64,000 bases of DNA from Ignavibacteriales bacterium. Lineage in GTDB: Bacteria; Bacteroidota; Ignavibacteria; Ignavibacteriales; Ignavibacteriaceae. A program made the translations under genes and the position numbers. The notes beneath the pieces are model-generated. The model did no database searches, had not been told where the DNA came from, and was given only the letters and a program-made list of their open reading frames with translations. Numbering within the stretch: the stretch's first letter is position 1; each line of letters opens with the position of its first letter. The stretch covers positions 23,145 through 87,144 of the forward strand of contig DPRR01000023.1 in NCBI GenBank assembly GCA_003538625.1, given 5' to 3'. Below are positions 17,467 through 27,241 of the stretch, piece by piece.

Positions 17467-18234
17467 TTAATTCTCCTGGGGAATTTCCGGTCGTTCCTGA
17501 ATAGATCCCTCTTTTGTAATGAATAGATCAACTGAATTTCCTGAATTTAATTTATTACCTGGGGCGGGATATTGATCCAGAACTGTATTTGGAAGGAGTG
17601 TACTCGAAATCTGATAATTAACTTTTCCGACAACAAGCATGCTATCTTTTAAAATACGAGATGCTTCTGTTAAAGATTTACCTATAAGATCCGGAACCAT
17701 AATATTACCTGTACCGCTGCCGATACTTACAGATATTCCTACACTTTGTCCTTTTCTCAGTTTAGTGCCTTCTGCAAATTCCTGATCAAACACCATATCC
17801 TTCGGTTGTGTGGATGCAACTTCGTCAATCTTTCCAAGTTTTAATCCTATGCGTTCAAGAGATAATCTGGAATCTCTAACTGATTTACCTTTAAGCAACG
17901 GAACAGAAATAATCTGATCACCGCCACTTATAAAAAGATATATAGTTCTGCCTTCTTTAACAATTTTACCAGCTTCAGGTTTTTGCAGAAATATTCTGCC
18001 GGGTGGAAGTGATACGCCAAATGATGTATCGGCTATTGAAGGATTAAAGTCCTCATCTTTTAACGTCTGAAAAGCTTCACTTTCTGTCATTCCCACTACA
18101 TTCGGGACATTAACTTCTGAACCGCTTACATAAATAGGAAATAAGATATAATTAAATATTAACACCAGAGTTACTAGTATTCCAAATATTATTAAAGCTT
18201 TTTTTACAAGTTTATTTTCGAGTAGTTTTTTCAT
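17467..18234 (-). CDS. Membrane-anchored PASTA-domain protein (255 aa)
   Basis: A single membrane helix (VKKALIIFGILVTLVLIFNYIL) near the N-terminus is followed by three PASTA domains: VNVPNVVGMTESEAFQTL, ISVPLLKGKSVRDSRLSLER and IMVPDLIGKSLTEASRIL. PASTA domains bind peptidoglycan fragments or beta-lactams in Ser/Thr kinases and PBPs, but no kinase or transpeptidase domain is present here. I place the start at the ATG at 18234 (MKKLLENKL), next to the membrane helix; an upstream ATG at 18270 would add 12 residues. It probably acts in cell-wall sensing or division. Confidence 0.8.
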   Translation of the reverse strand: MKKLLENKLVKKALIIFGILVTLVLIFNYILFPIYVSGSEVNVPNVVGMTESEAFQTLKDEDFNPSIADTSFGVSLPPGRIFLQKPEAGKIVKEGRTIYLFISGGDQIISVPLLKGKSVRDSRLSLERIGLKLGKIDEVASTQPKDMVFDQEFAEGTKLRKGQSVGISVSIGSGTGNIMVPDLIGKSLTEASRILKDSMLVVGKVNYQISSTLLPNTVLDQYPAPGNKLNSGNSVDLFITKEGSIQERPEIPQEN

Positions 18235-18344
18235 TGCATCAAATATATCAATAGCGCAAATTTTTAACAAACTATTGTCCTATCTGAGTATCATACTTTT
18301 GTTCTTAAAATAATTAGATTATACGTATCTATTAGATTTATTTT

Positions 18345-19955
18345 ATGTACAAAAGTTATTACTACCTTAACAGATTAATTGTCGAATTAAACAATATTCT
18401 TGTCGGGAAAAAAATTTTAAACATTTTTTCTCAGGATAAAGATCGTTTAATTATAGAAATTGATGGCAAAGATGAATTATTTATAGAAATGTCAGTGAAT
18501 CATTCCGATCCTTATATTAACATAAGAGAAAGATTCAGCAGGGCAAAAAAAAATACGATAGGGTTTTTTCAGGATTTAATTAATACAACTATTAAAAATG
18601 TATTAATAGCATCAGATGATCGAATTATAAAATTTGAAACTGATTCAGGGGATTTATTTTTTGCTATTCGCGGCAAATTCACAAACGTTTTCTCTAATTC
18701 TGTTGAGTTTTTATCTTTTAAAAATGAAAACAATGAAAATTTAATTGATTTCAAAAACGAATTCCTTTCAAAATATTTTCATAATCGATTTGATATTCCT
18801 GATTCTGATAGTCTTGCAGGTAAAAGCATTGAAGAAATCAGAAAAACATATCGCTTTATTGGTCGTGAAATAGAAAATGAAGTTAATGCAAGAAAATCTG
18901 ATAATGATAATGATTCGGAAGTACTGCTTAATGTTTTGCAAGATATTTTTGCAGAAGATCCTGTTGTTTATAGTAATGAAAGGATTGGAGAAATCCACAT
19001 CGCTTTCAATTCTCTAAGAATATTTTCTGAGTATAAAAAAGAACAATTTGACAGCCTTATTAAAGCATTCAATTATTTTTTAATAAAAAGATATCAGTTT
19101 GAAGAAAAAAATAGTAAGCTAAAAAAAATCGTTTCTCACTTAGAGAAGGAGTTAAAAAAAAATGCGTCCAGATTGAATAATCTTCTAACTGTAGTTCAAA
19201 ATGGTTCACATGAACAAGAATACAATAAAATTGCAAATCTTTTATTAATAAATTTAAATAAGCTGCATCCCGGACAATCGGAGATTGAAATTGAAGATAT
19301 ATATAATCAGGATGAAAAATTATTAATAAAAATCGATCCTAAATTATCTCCGAAGAAAAATATAGATAAATATTTTGAAAAATCACGTGACAGTAAAATC
19401 AATTTTGAGAAATCAAATAAGTTATATTTGAATACACAAAAAGAATTTGAAAAGTTAAAACGCTATCAGGATTTGATTACTAAAGATTTAACGATTATGG
19501 AAATAAACAAGATAATGCAGGATTTAAAAATTAATACAGAAGAAAAATCAAATTCTTTAGTTGATATTGGAATTAAGTTCAAACATTATGTAATTGAAAA
19601 AAAATATCATGTTTATGTTGGAAAAGATTCTCAGAATAATGATTTGTTAACCACCAGGTTTGCAAGACAAAATGATTTCTGGTTTCATGCAAGATCAGTT
19701 TCCGGATCACACGTAGTATTAAGGGTCGATAATTCCAAAGAAGCTATCCCAAAAAATATTTTTAAAAAAACCGCTTCACTTGCAGCATATCATAGCAAAG
19801 CTAAAAGTGCAGGAATTGTTCCGGTTTCCTATACACTAAAAAAATATGTAATCAAACGTAAAGGAATGCCCGTTGGTCAGGTTTCTTTGCTTAAAGAGGA
19901 TGTGTTATTAGTCAAACCTGAGATTCCAGGTGATGCAGATTATTTAACAGAGTGA
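18345..19955 (+). CDS. rqcH: NFACT protein, RqcH/Rqc2 homologue (536 aa)
   Basis: Bacterial RqcH binds stalled 50S-peptidyl-tRNA complexes and directs C-terminal Ala-tailing of the nascent chain. The NFACT-N domain is at residues 1-200, with MYKSYYYLNRLIVELNNILVGKK, and a coiled coil runs at ~230-400 (long Lys/Glu-rich helices). The NFACT-R domain is near the end: NDFWFHARSVSGSHVVLR and YHSKAKSAGIVPVSYTLKKYV. Family members are usually 550-570 aa. It is divergent from the PASTA gene and alone. Confidence 0.9.
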   Translation: MYKSYYYLNRLIVELNNILVGKKILNIFSQDKDRLIIEIDGKDELFIEMSVNHSDPYINIRERFSRAKKNTIGFFQDLINTTIKNVLIASDDRIIKFETDSGDLFFAIRGKFTNVFSNSVEFLSFKNENNENLIDFKNEFLSKYFHNRFDIPDSDSLAGKSIEEIRKTYRFIGREIENEVNARKSDNDNDSEVLLNVLQDIFAEDPVVYSNERIGEIHIAFNSLRIFSEYKKEQFDSLIKAFNYFLIKRYQFEEKNSKLKKIVSHLEKELKKNASRLNNLLTVVQNGSHEQEYNKIANLLLINLNKLHPGQSEIEIEDIYNQDEKLLIKIDPKLSPKKNIDKYFEKSRDSKINFEKSNKLYLNTQKEFEKLKRYQDLITKDLTIMEINKIMQDLKINTEEKSNSLVDIGIKFKHYVIEKKYHVYVGKDSQNNDLLTTRFARQNDFWFHARSVSGSHVVLRVDNSKEAIPKNIFKKTASLAAYHSKAKSAGIVPVSYTLKKYVIKRKGMPVGQVSLLKEDVLLVKPEIPGDADYLTE

Positions 19956-20080
19956 ATTATTTCTATTAAATATTTGTGTTTAATGAAAATTATGATATAT
20001 TTTAATCACATTTCAATCGAATTAGGAATAAATGTAAAAAGTTGTTCTAAATCTAAAAATCACAACTAAATGAGGAAAAT

Positions 20081-21658
20081 ATGAAAAAACTAGTTTACTT
20101 GCTTGTACTAATTGGTTTGGTTGCTATGAGTCAACCGAATCAAGCACAATTCAAAGATTGGGGAACAAAATTCGGAATCCGTGGAAGTATCTTATTTCCG
20201 GAAAATGAATTTGCAAATATGGGATTCGGCGGAAATGATAATTTCTCCTTCGATTGGTTTAAAGCTTCTTATTTGGGTGAAGCATTCTTTGGCTTTGAAT
20301 TAACAAAAGCTTTAGAAATGTCAATTAACGGTGGTTATGGAAAATATGCAGGTAAAGCATATTTTGATAATGCCGATGTTACTTTTGGAGAATACGAAAC
20401 CACCATTATTCCGATCTCATTAAGATTCAAAGTTGCTCCATTCGACGTAAGTGGTTGGAATCCATACTTCTATGTTGGCGGCGGAGTAATGAACTTTAGT
20501 GTGGATACTAAACCAGAAAGCACTGTTGGCGGAGTTGCCACAGAAGAAGATGGTTGGGTTGCAGTAATACCTGCTGGTATCGGTGCTGAATTCGCTCTTG
20601 GAGAAAGAGTTTTATTGGATTTTTCAATCGGCGGCGCAATGACCTCTACTTACGATCTTGATTCTTACAGATCTGGTTCAGATGATATCTGGGATTCATA
20701 CCTTAACGCTTCTTTAGGTTTAACCTTTACTGGTGAAAATTGTAAAGTTGATAAAGATATGGATGGACTTGGAAAATGCGACGAAAAATTGATTGGTACA
20801 GATCCTAATAATCCTGATACCGATGGTGACGGATTAAAAGATGGAGAAGAATATCTAACCTATAGAACCGATCCATTAAATGCTGATACAGATGGTGATG
20901 GCTTAACTGATGGTGATGAAGTTATGAAATACAAAACTGATCCATTAAAAGTTGATACGGATGGTGACGGTTTATCGGATGGTGATGAAGTTATGAAGTA
21001 CAAAACTGATCCATTAGTTGTTGATACTGATAAGGATGGATTAAATGATAATGATGAAGTTATGAAATACAAAACTAATCCATTAAAAGCTGACACTGAT
21101 GGTGATGGATTAACTGATGGTGATGAAGTTATGAAGTATAAGACTGATCCATTAAAAGCTGATTCTGATGGTGATGGTTTAACCGATTCTCAGGAAGTTC
21201 TAACTTATAAAACTGATCCATTAAATAAAGATACTGACGGCGGTACCGTTGATGATGGAACAGAAGTTAAACGAGGAACCGATCCGCTTAACGCTGAAGA
21301 TGATGTGGTTAAGATTGGTGTTCCTATTGTACTTGAAGGAATTACATTCGATGTGAATAAGACCACAATTAAACCTGAATCTGAAGCTACATTAATGAAA
21401 GCTCTTAAAACTTTGAACACTTATCCTGAAATTTTGGTTGAAATAGGCGGACATACTGATAGTGATGGAAGTGAAAAGAGTAATATGAAACTTTCATTGG
21501 GCAGAGCTGAATCTGTAAAAGCATGGTTAGTAAGCAAAGGTATTGATCCTAGCAGAATATCCACTAAAGGTTATGGCGAAGATAAACCTATTGCTGATAA
21601 CAAAACCAAAGAAGGTAAACAGAAAAACAGAAGAATTGAATTCACAAGAACTAAATAA
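20081..21658 (+). CDS. OmpA-family outer-membrane protein with TSP3 calcium repeats (525 aa)
   Basis: A signal peptide (about 22 residues) leads to an 8-strand beta-barrel (residues ~25-220). Thrombospondin type 3 repeats follow, DTDGDGLTDGDEVMKYKTDP and variants about seven times (220-410), each with Asp-rich calcium-binding loops. The C-terminal OmpA domain (420-525) has EIGGHTDSDGSEKSNMKLS and GKQKNRRIEF, which bind peptidoglycan. It anchors the outer membrane to the cell wall. The ATG follows TGAGGAAA. A strong terminator follows the stop. Confidence 0.95.
   Translation: MKKLVYLLVLIGLVAMSQPNQAQFKDWGTKFGIRGSILFPENEFANMGFGGNDNFSFDWFKASYLGEAFFGFELTKALEMSINGGYGKYAGKAYFDNADVTFGEYETTIIPISLRFKVAPFDVSGWNPYFYVGGGVMNFSVDTKPESTVGGVATEEDGWVAVIPAGIGAEFALGERVLLDFSIGGAMTSTYDLDSYRSGSDDIWDSYLNASLGLTFTGENCKVDKDMDGLGKCDEKLIGTDPNNPDTDGDGLKDGEEYLTYRTDPLNADTDGDGLTDGDEVMKYKTDPLKVDTDGDGLSDGDEVMKYKTDPLVVDTDKDGLNDNDEVMKYKTNPLKADTDGDGLTDGDEVMKYKTDPLKADSDGDGLTDSQEVLTYKTDPLNKDTDGGTVDDGTEVKRGTDPLNAEDDVVKIGVPIVLEGITFDVNKTTIKPESEATLMKALKTLNTYPEILVEIGGHTDSDGSEKSNMKLSLGRAESVKAWLVSKGIDPSRISTKGYGEDKPIADNKTKEGKQKNRRIEFTRTK
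20806..21284 (+). repeat. Tandem ~75-bp repeats encoding TSP3 units
   Basis: Near-identical DNA repeats of about 25 codons encode the calcium-binding units of the OmpA protein. Several neighbouring copies share long stretches such as GGTGATGAAGTTATGAA. The high DNA similarity suggests recent duplication or gene conversion, and makes copy number variable between strains likely. Confidence 0.8.
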
Positions 21659-21680
21659 TTCTGTTCTACTCTAAATTATT

Positions 21681-21708
21681 AAAGGGTGTCTTTCGAGACA
21701 CCCTTTTT
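21681..21708 (+). terminator. Strong Rho-independent terminator of the OmpA gene
   Basis: AAAGGGTGTC and GACACCCTTT pair perfectly around TTTCGA and are followed by TTTTTATTTTT. Confidence 0.95.
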
Positions 21709-21760
21709 ATTTTTAAACGATTTTTCTAAAAATGGTTTAGTGTTGGATTACTGAGGTGAA

Positions 21761-22753
21761 TTAAATATTTAAAGCTTTCATCGCTCTTTCCGCATATCTT
21801 AAACCTTTTGTAAAATTTTTAGGGGCTATTTGATCAATTCTCTTTAGTTCACTTTCTGAGAGTTTGATTTCAATTGCATTTACATTTTCTTCAAGATATT
21901 TAATTCTTTTTGTCCCGGGAATGGGGATAATATAATCTCTTTGATGCAGAACCCAGGCAAGTGCTAATTGGGCAGTTGTACAATTTTTCTCCTTTGCAAT
22001 TACTTCAAGCTGCTGCACTATTTTATAATTATGTTCAATATTGCCTTTTTGAAATCGCGGATGATCTTTTCTGTAATCGCCTTCCGGAAAATTTTGTTCA
22101 GGTTTAAAACGACCTGAGAGAAAACCTCTGCCAAGCGGAGAATATGCTACAAAACTTATCCCAAGTTCTTTACATAAATCCAGCAATTCATCTTCCGGAT
22201 CCCTTGTCCATAAAGAATATTCAGTTTGCAATGCAGTAATTTTATGCACTTTATTTGCTCTCCGAATTGTGGCGGGAGCAGCTTCCGAAAGTCCTATAAA
22301 TTTTACTTTCCCTTCATTAACGAGTTCGGACATTGCCCCAACAGTTTCTTCAATTGGCACATTTGGATCGACCCTGTGTTGATAATAGAGATCAATTACA
22401 TCAGTATCCAATCGCTTAAGACTTTCTTCACAACATTTTTTAACATATTCAGGTTTACCATTGACACCGAGGAAACTTCCATCCTTTCCTCTTACATTCC
22501 CAAATTTAGTTGCCACAACAAACTTATCTCTTTTACCCTTAATTGCTTTTCCAACAAGAATTTCATTCTTACCGACACCGTACATATCAGCAGTATCCAG
22601 AAAATTGATACCAAGTTCCTGTGCTCTATGAATCGTACTAATAGATTCCATGTCATCACCTAAACCATAAAACTCAGACATACCCATACACCCCAATCCG
22701 ATTGCAGATACCTTTAGAGCATCTTTCCCAAGTGTTCTCTGTTCCATTTCCAT
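21761..22753 (-). CDS. Aldo/keto reductase (330 aa)
   Basis: NADPH-dependent oxidoreductase of the AKR superfamily acting on aldehydes or ketones. It shows the AKR tetrad: LDTADMYGVGKNE (Asp, Tyr), VVATKFG (Lys) and DLYYQHRVD (His). IPIPGTKRIKYLEENVNA is the NADP-binding end motif. Its resemblance is to the YhdN/IolS group. Length is typical. No operon partner; the physiological substrate is unknown. The start at 22753 (MEMEQRTLG) has two close ATG codons. Confidence 0.92.
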   Translation of the reverse strand: MEMEQRTLGKDALKVSAIGLGCMGMSEFYGLGDDMESISTIHRAQELGINFLDTADMYGVGKNEILVGKAIKGKRDKFVVATKFGNVRGKDGSFLGVNGKPEYVKKCCEESLKRLDTDVIDLYYQHRVDPNVPIEETVGAMSELVNEGKVKFIGLSEAAPATIRRANKVHKITALQTEYSLWTRDPEDELLDLCKELGISFVAYSPLGRGFLSGRFKPEQNFPEGDYRKDHPRFQKGNIEHNYKIVQQLEVIAKEKNCTTAQLALAWVLHQRDYIIPIPGTKRIKYLEENVNAIEIKLSESELKRIDQIAPKNFTKGLRYAERAMKALNI

Positions 22754-22878
22754 TCCTTAATTTATTGATTGATCTTTACATCAAATGTATCTTTATTCGA
22801 TTATAGAAAAAAGTTAATAGCCCGGTTGTGTGACAATTGGCAATTGTATCTTAATTAAAAATAAATGTATGGATAAGT

Positions 22879-23778
22879 TTATTTTGTGTAAGGCAGACTG
22901 ATATAAAGCTTACCTAATTCATTCAACTCCCCAGGGTTAGCGTTAAATAAAAAAGTAAACTTATTGTCCGGATAACTCCCTCTTCCGATAAACCATGCAT
23001 ATCTGAAAACGTCGTCACGGGTTTCGCAAATGTTTACCATCTCTACCATTTGAACAGCCTGTTTTTGATATGAATTTATTTGTGGATTCCAGTTTGCCAT
23101 CTCTGTTATCCAGATTTTCTTTTGATATTTAGCCAAGCGGTCTAATTGAGCGACGAGACCATAATCATACCAATGAAATGCCAGATAATCAATTTTCGGA
23201 GGTCTTCCGCCATTAGCAGATTTATATGCGTTATAAAATGCATCAAGCCAAACTACCGGATCAGAATAACCTTGCATAGTTCCCCAATTCATAGCGGGAC
23301 CGACTAAATAAATCGTACGGTTCTGCGCAGCAAGTTCACTGACGACCTGCTCGTATTTGATCCAATCTTCTGCAGCCTGAACCGGTGTACGATTAGCTTG
23401 ATCCACAAGGTTGGGTTCATTCATTACAAGTAAATACTTTATTTCCGGATGGGCAAGAATAAAATCTTTAACGGCGATCATATCGATGCTGCTGGTATTA
23501 CCGCCCCATAACATCGGAATAAACTCCATTTTATAACTGGAATTATAATTTGCCGGTGCCTGTGTGTTATAATGCCAATTGTACCACCACGATACTCCGC
23601 TTTTAAGAGTATCTAAATCTGATGCGTTAACCAAGTTATATGCTAATCCCCGTTTGGGACTTTTGGAAATTTGTGGTGTCGGATCAGGTGATTCAGTCGG
23701 TGAAGAATTATCTTCGCTGCACGCTGCAGTCATTAAAATCATACCTAATAAGATCATAGCTCTAAATTTATTAATCAT
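22879..23778 (-). CDS. Lipoprotein glycoside hydrolase, GH128/Asl1-like (299 aa)
   Basis: The lipobox MTAACSEDN (Cys 20) indicates an exported lipoprotein, with a Ser/Pro-rich linker to residue 40. The catalytic domain resembles the Asl1-like glycosyl hydrolase family (GH128, beta-1,3-glucanase): RGLAYN, VSWWYNW, EFIPMLWGG, LLVMNEPN (acid Glu), AFHWYDY and IWITEMANW (nucleophile Glu). The length fits. It probably degrades a beta-1,3-glucan on the cell surface. The family call is from motif memory, not a search. Confidence 0.82.
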   Translation of the reverse strand: MINKFRAMILLGMILMTAACSEDNSSPTESPDPTPQISKSPKRGLAYNLVNASDLDTLKSGVSWWYNWHYNTQAPANYNSSYKMEFIPMLWGGNTSSIDMIAVKDFILAHPEIKYLLVMNEPNLVDQANRTPVQAAEDWIKYEQVVSELAAQNRTIYLVGPAMNWGTMQGYSDPVVWLDAFYNAYKSANGGRPPKIDYLAFHWYDYGLVAQLDRLAKYQKKIWITEMANWNPQINSYQKQAVQMVEMVNICETRDDVFRYAWFIGRGSYPDNKFTFLFNANPGELNELGKLYISLPYTK

Positions 23779-24072
23779 TCTAATCTCCGAATAATATCAT
23801 ACCTGATAAATATAAATTGTTCAAATAGTTGAAATAAATAAACCAAATTATCCATTACTAATTGAAAGATGCTTAATGTTAACGTACATTACATTACCAT
23901 AATATTAAAAAGACTTCAACTTTATAATTAAGTTTATAATCTGATGAAGTAATTTAACGCTATATAAATATATTAGAAATGAATTAATAATTTATTTATA
24001 GATACATCTAATACATTTTTATAAAATTGATTAGATATATTTGCACGTACACTAAATAACATTTTAAAGCAA

Positions 24073-25311
24073 ATGAGTCTGATTGAATGGAACGACCAAT
24101 TAAGATTTCTGGTTGCTATTGCTCTGGGATTTTTAGTTGGACTTGAAAGAGAAAGCAGAGGCAGTTCACTTTCCACTAAGTTAACAGCCGGTGTAAGAAC
24201 CTATACATTAATAAGTTTGTTTGGATTTGGCTGCGCCTGGCTTTATAGATTGAAAATTGAATTTATTATTCCTGTCGGAATCGTTGTAATTGGGGCAATG
24301 ATTCTTACCTCTTATCTTGCAAAACAAAAATCAGGAGCTGTTGGCTGGACAAGTGAGGTTGCGGCACTTTTAACGTTTGTTGTTGGTGCACTATCTTTAA
24401 TTGCTGACATCTGGATTGCAATGGCACTTGGTATTTTTACAACTCTGGTGCTCTCAGAAAAATCAGAACTTGAAAAATACATCGACAAACTTGATAAGAC
24501 GGAGTTTCTTGCTGTAATCAAGTTCTTAATAATTACCATCATAATTCTACCGGCATTACCCGATAAAGAATATACACGCTTTAATCTTAATCCATATCTT
24601 ATCTGGCAAATTGTCATTCTGGTTTCTTCAATTGGTTTTGTCGGATACTTTTTGATGAAAAAGTTAGGGAATAAAGTTGGATTATGGCTTTCAGGTATAT
24701 TGGGTGGAATAGCTTCCAGCACTGCAGTCAGTATTGCTATGGGCAATATCGCAAAAAATAATTTGCCGGTTGCAAAAAGAGCTTTGCAGGCAGCTATATT
24801 AGCAAGCAGCGTAATGTATATAAGGATATTAATAATAATCTATTTACTAAATGCGGCAATTGCGTATGAATTATGGTGGAAATTAATTTTGCTTTTCATA
24901 GTTGGACTTTCATTAGCATTGTTTGTACAAGATAAAAATTCTGAGGTTCAAACGGGTGCGATCTCATCAATTCAAAATCCTTTTGAAATAAGACCAGCGA
25001 TTGTGTTTGCTTTTTTATTCGTAGTTCTTTCAATAGTTACGATTTGGGTACAGCAATTCTTTGGCAGTAATGGGCTTCTCGGATTATCTGTGATTGTCGG
25101 TGTTACAGATATTGATCCATTTATTCTGTCTGTAATAAATAAAAATATTTTAAGTACAAGCCTGATAAATACAGCTATCATTATCTCTATGATGAGCAAT
25201 ACAATTGTAAAAGGTATTTATTTCGGTTTCCTGGCAAAAAGTTTGAGAATGCAAACAGTTTTATACTTTGCAATCTGGGTTATTGTGCATTTAATCGTAA
25301 TAATTATTTAG
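24073..25311 (+). CDS. MgtC/DUF4010 family membrane protein (412 aa)
   Basis: The N-terminal part (residues 1-140) carries the MgtC/SapB signature LRFLVAIALGFLVGLERES, with GVRTYTLISLFG following. The C-terminal part (180-412) is a DUF4010 membrane domain with GILGGIASSTAVSIAMG. About 11 to 12 hydrophobic segments are visible. Relatives are linked to magnesium or intramembrane ion homeostasis, but transport has not been shown for this branch. It has its own promoter region of ~290 bp upstream. Confidence 0.88.
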   Translation: MSLIEWNDQLRFLVAIALGFLVGLERESRGSSLSTKLTAGVRTYTLISLFGFGCAWLYRLKIEFIIPVGIVVIGAMILTSYLAKQKSGAVGWTSEVAALLTFVVGALSLIADIWIAMALGIFTTLVLSEKSELEKYIDKLDKTEFLAVIKFLIITIIILPALPDKEYTRFNLNPYLIWQIVILVSSIGFVGYFLMKKLGNKVGLWLSGILGGIASSTAVSIAMGNIAKNNLPVAKRALQAAILASSVMYIRILIIIYLLNAAIAYELWWKLILLFIVGLSLALFVQDKNSEVQTGAISSIQNPFEIRPAIVFAFLFVVLSIVTIWVQQFFGSNGLLGLSVIVGVTDIDPFILSVINKNILSTSLINTAIIISMMSNTIVKGIYFGFLAKSLRMQTVLYFAIWVIVHLIVIII

Positions 25312-25682
25312 TAATAATATTCGATCAATCTACCACTCTTAATATTTGTTTCACTTAACATAATTCATCGAACAAAAATTATAATTTTTAATTAAATGAA
25401 ATACAGAAAAAGCTAAGCACCGATTCGATATACAAATTTAAAAGTAAATACTTATATAATGTTATAGAATTACTTGGACACAGAGATGATGCTATTGTTT
25501 GGATGTTGGTCATAATATTCCATAGAAATGCAGTCAATCGAAAGAGATGAGTTTTTTTTACTTTAAGTAGATTCCTGATGTTGTTCCAACTTAGTTTAAA
25601 TAAATAGATTGCGAAAGATTATTCATTAATTTTTATTATGATTTTTCATAATCAATCTTAGTTTTAATAACCACAAAAACAT
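25312..25682. other. Intergenic region without a recognisable gene
   Basis: A 371-bp AT-rich stretch. I see no supported ORF and no clear hairpin. Confidence 0.4.
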
Positions 25683-26072
25683 TTGGAAAATTCCTTGCAG
25701 ATATCAACCAAACAAAAAATATTAATAATAGACGATGATGAAACACTATGCAAAGTTATTGGTGAAGAACTTGAGCAAGAGAATTATTTTGCAACTTGTT
25801 CATTCAGTGGTAAAGAAGGCTTAACAAAATTAAAGCTTGAGAAATATAATTTGGTGATTCTCGATTATCAAATGCCGGAAATGGACGGATATGAAGTTCT
25901 CCAGGAAATTAGAATAATTTATCCATCATTACCAGTCATGATTATAACCGCCAATACAGAAACTGATACCATTAATAAATTTGCGACTAGCGGTGTAAGT
26001 GATATAGTGAACAAGCCTTTTGAATTTGAAGATTTGTTGGCAAGAATTAAAATTTGTTTATTAAAAACTTAA
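25683..26072 (+). CDS. Single-domain response regulator (129 aa)
   Basis: A stand-alone receiver domain: ILIIDDDETLCK supplies the acidic pair, NLVILDYQMPEMDGYE the phosphoacceptor Asp, VMIITANTE the switch Thr, and VNKPFEFEDLL the conserved Lys. There is no DNA-binding output, so it would act by protein contact or in a phosphorelay. The only in-frame start upstream of the domain is TTG at 25683. No histidine kinase is adjacent. The CheY-like motifs are complete. Confidence 0.88.
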   Translation: MENSLQISTKQKILIIDDDETLCKVIGEELEQENYFATCSFSGKEGLTKLKLEKYNLVILDYQMPEMDGYEVLQEIRIIYPSLPVMIITANTETDTINKFATSGVSDIVNKPFEFEDLLARIKICLLKT

Positions 26073-26103
26073 ATTATCACGAAAATTTAAACAGCAATTC
26101 TAT

Positions 26104-26170
26104 ATAAGCCTCATCTGATAACATAAAGCGTATAGAATTAAAGATTGTTATACGGCTTTTTTTTTATTTA
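26104..26170 (+). terminator. Probable terminator after the response regulator
   Basis: AAGCC (26106-26110) and GGCTT can pair, or AAGCGTATA with TATAC-GGCTT more locally, and the stem is followed by a run of nine T. The exact fold is not certain. Confidence 0.6.
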
Positions 26171-26203
26171 ATTTAATTTATAATAATTATAGACTCATTA
26201 TTT

Positions 26204-26965
26204 ATGTTCACAAAAGCCATCGTAAGAATCCCTTGCAAAAATTTAGTAAACGGATTGACAGCTTCTAATCTGGGAAAACCAGATTATGAGTCTGCAATTA
26301 TTCAACATCAGAAATATGTACAAACTCTTAAAGATTGCGGACTAGATGTAATCATTTTAGACGCAGATGAACACTATCCAGACTCTACCTTTGTTGAAGA
26401 TACTGCCCTGCTCATCCCAAAATGTGCAATCATAACGAATCCTGGGGCACCCTCTCGTAAAGATGAAATAATTAAAATGAAAAAAGTCTTAATAGGCTTA
26501 TTCGGAAATCTTGAAGAAATCAAAGATCCTGGAACATTGGAAGCTGGCGATGTTATGATGGTCGGAACTCATTACTACATCGGATTATCGGAAAGAACTA
26601 ACTCACGTGGAGCAAATCAATTGATAGCAATTCTTAATCAATTTGGTATGACGGGATCAACTGTTTCATTTAAAGAAGGGCTTCATCTTAAATCCGGTGT
26701 TTCGTATCTCGAAAATAACAACCTGTTGGTGACAGGTAAGTTTATAGACAAACCTGAATTCCGAAAATTTAACCTGATTACTGTGGATCAGGACGAAAGT
26801 TATGCTGCTAATAGTATATGGATTAATGGAAATGTGCTTGTTCCTCAAGGGTTTCCGAAAACAAGGAAAAAGATTGAAAGTGCTGGATACAAAATTATTG
26901 AGGTAGATGTTTCTGAATTCAGAAAACTTGATGGTGGTCTAAGCTGCTTGTCGCTTCGTTTTTAA
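26204..26965 (+). CDS. Dimethylarginine dimethylaminohydrolase family protein (253 aa)
   Basis: DDAH-type enzymes hydrolyse N-omega-methylated arginine to citrulline by a Cys-His-Glu chemistry. The sequence shows STFVEDTALLI (acidic residue), HLKSGVSYLENN (active His region), and a C-terminal LDGGLSCLSLRF with the catalytic Cys near residue 248. The length (253) fits DDAH. Close members may act on other guanidino substrates, so the substrate is open. No arginine pathway gene is adjacent. It starts with ATG at 26204. Confidence 0.85.
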   Translation: MFTKAIVRIPCKNLVNGLTASNLGKPDYESAIIQHQKYVQTLKDCGLDVIILDADEHYPDSTFVEDTALLIPKCAIITNPGAPSRKDEIIKMKKVLIGLFGNLEEIKDPGTLEAGDVMMVGTHYYIGLSERTNSRGANQLIAILNQFGMTGSTVSFKEGLHLKSGVSYLENNNLLVTGKFIDKPEFRKFNLITVDQDESYAANSIWINGNVLVPQGFPKTRKKIESAGYKIIEVDVSEFRKLDGGLSCLSLRF

Positions 26966-27241
26966 CAAGTAGTTTTATTCCTTCCACCAAATTAGTTTGG
27001 ATTTAATAAGTTAAACCGGACTTGAGCCTACTAACAGAAGACATCATTATTTTTAAATATACTCTAAAATCATTAAGTTCTGCAAAAACTTCTAGCCACA
27101 TTTTTTACACTTGAATTCATAAATTGACATAACGACATCCTTAAATAAATATGGATTTTTTAATCTTGATGAAATCGATTAAACAACTAAGAAATCAGTA
27201 TTCATATTAATTACCTTGTGTTTCGATAGATACTGATAAAC

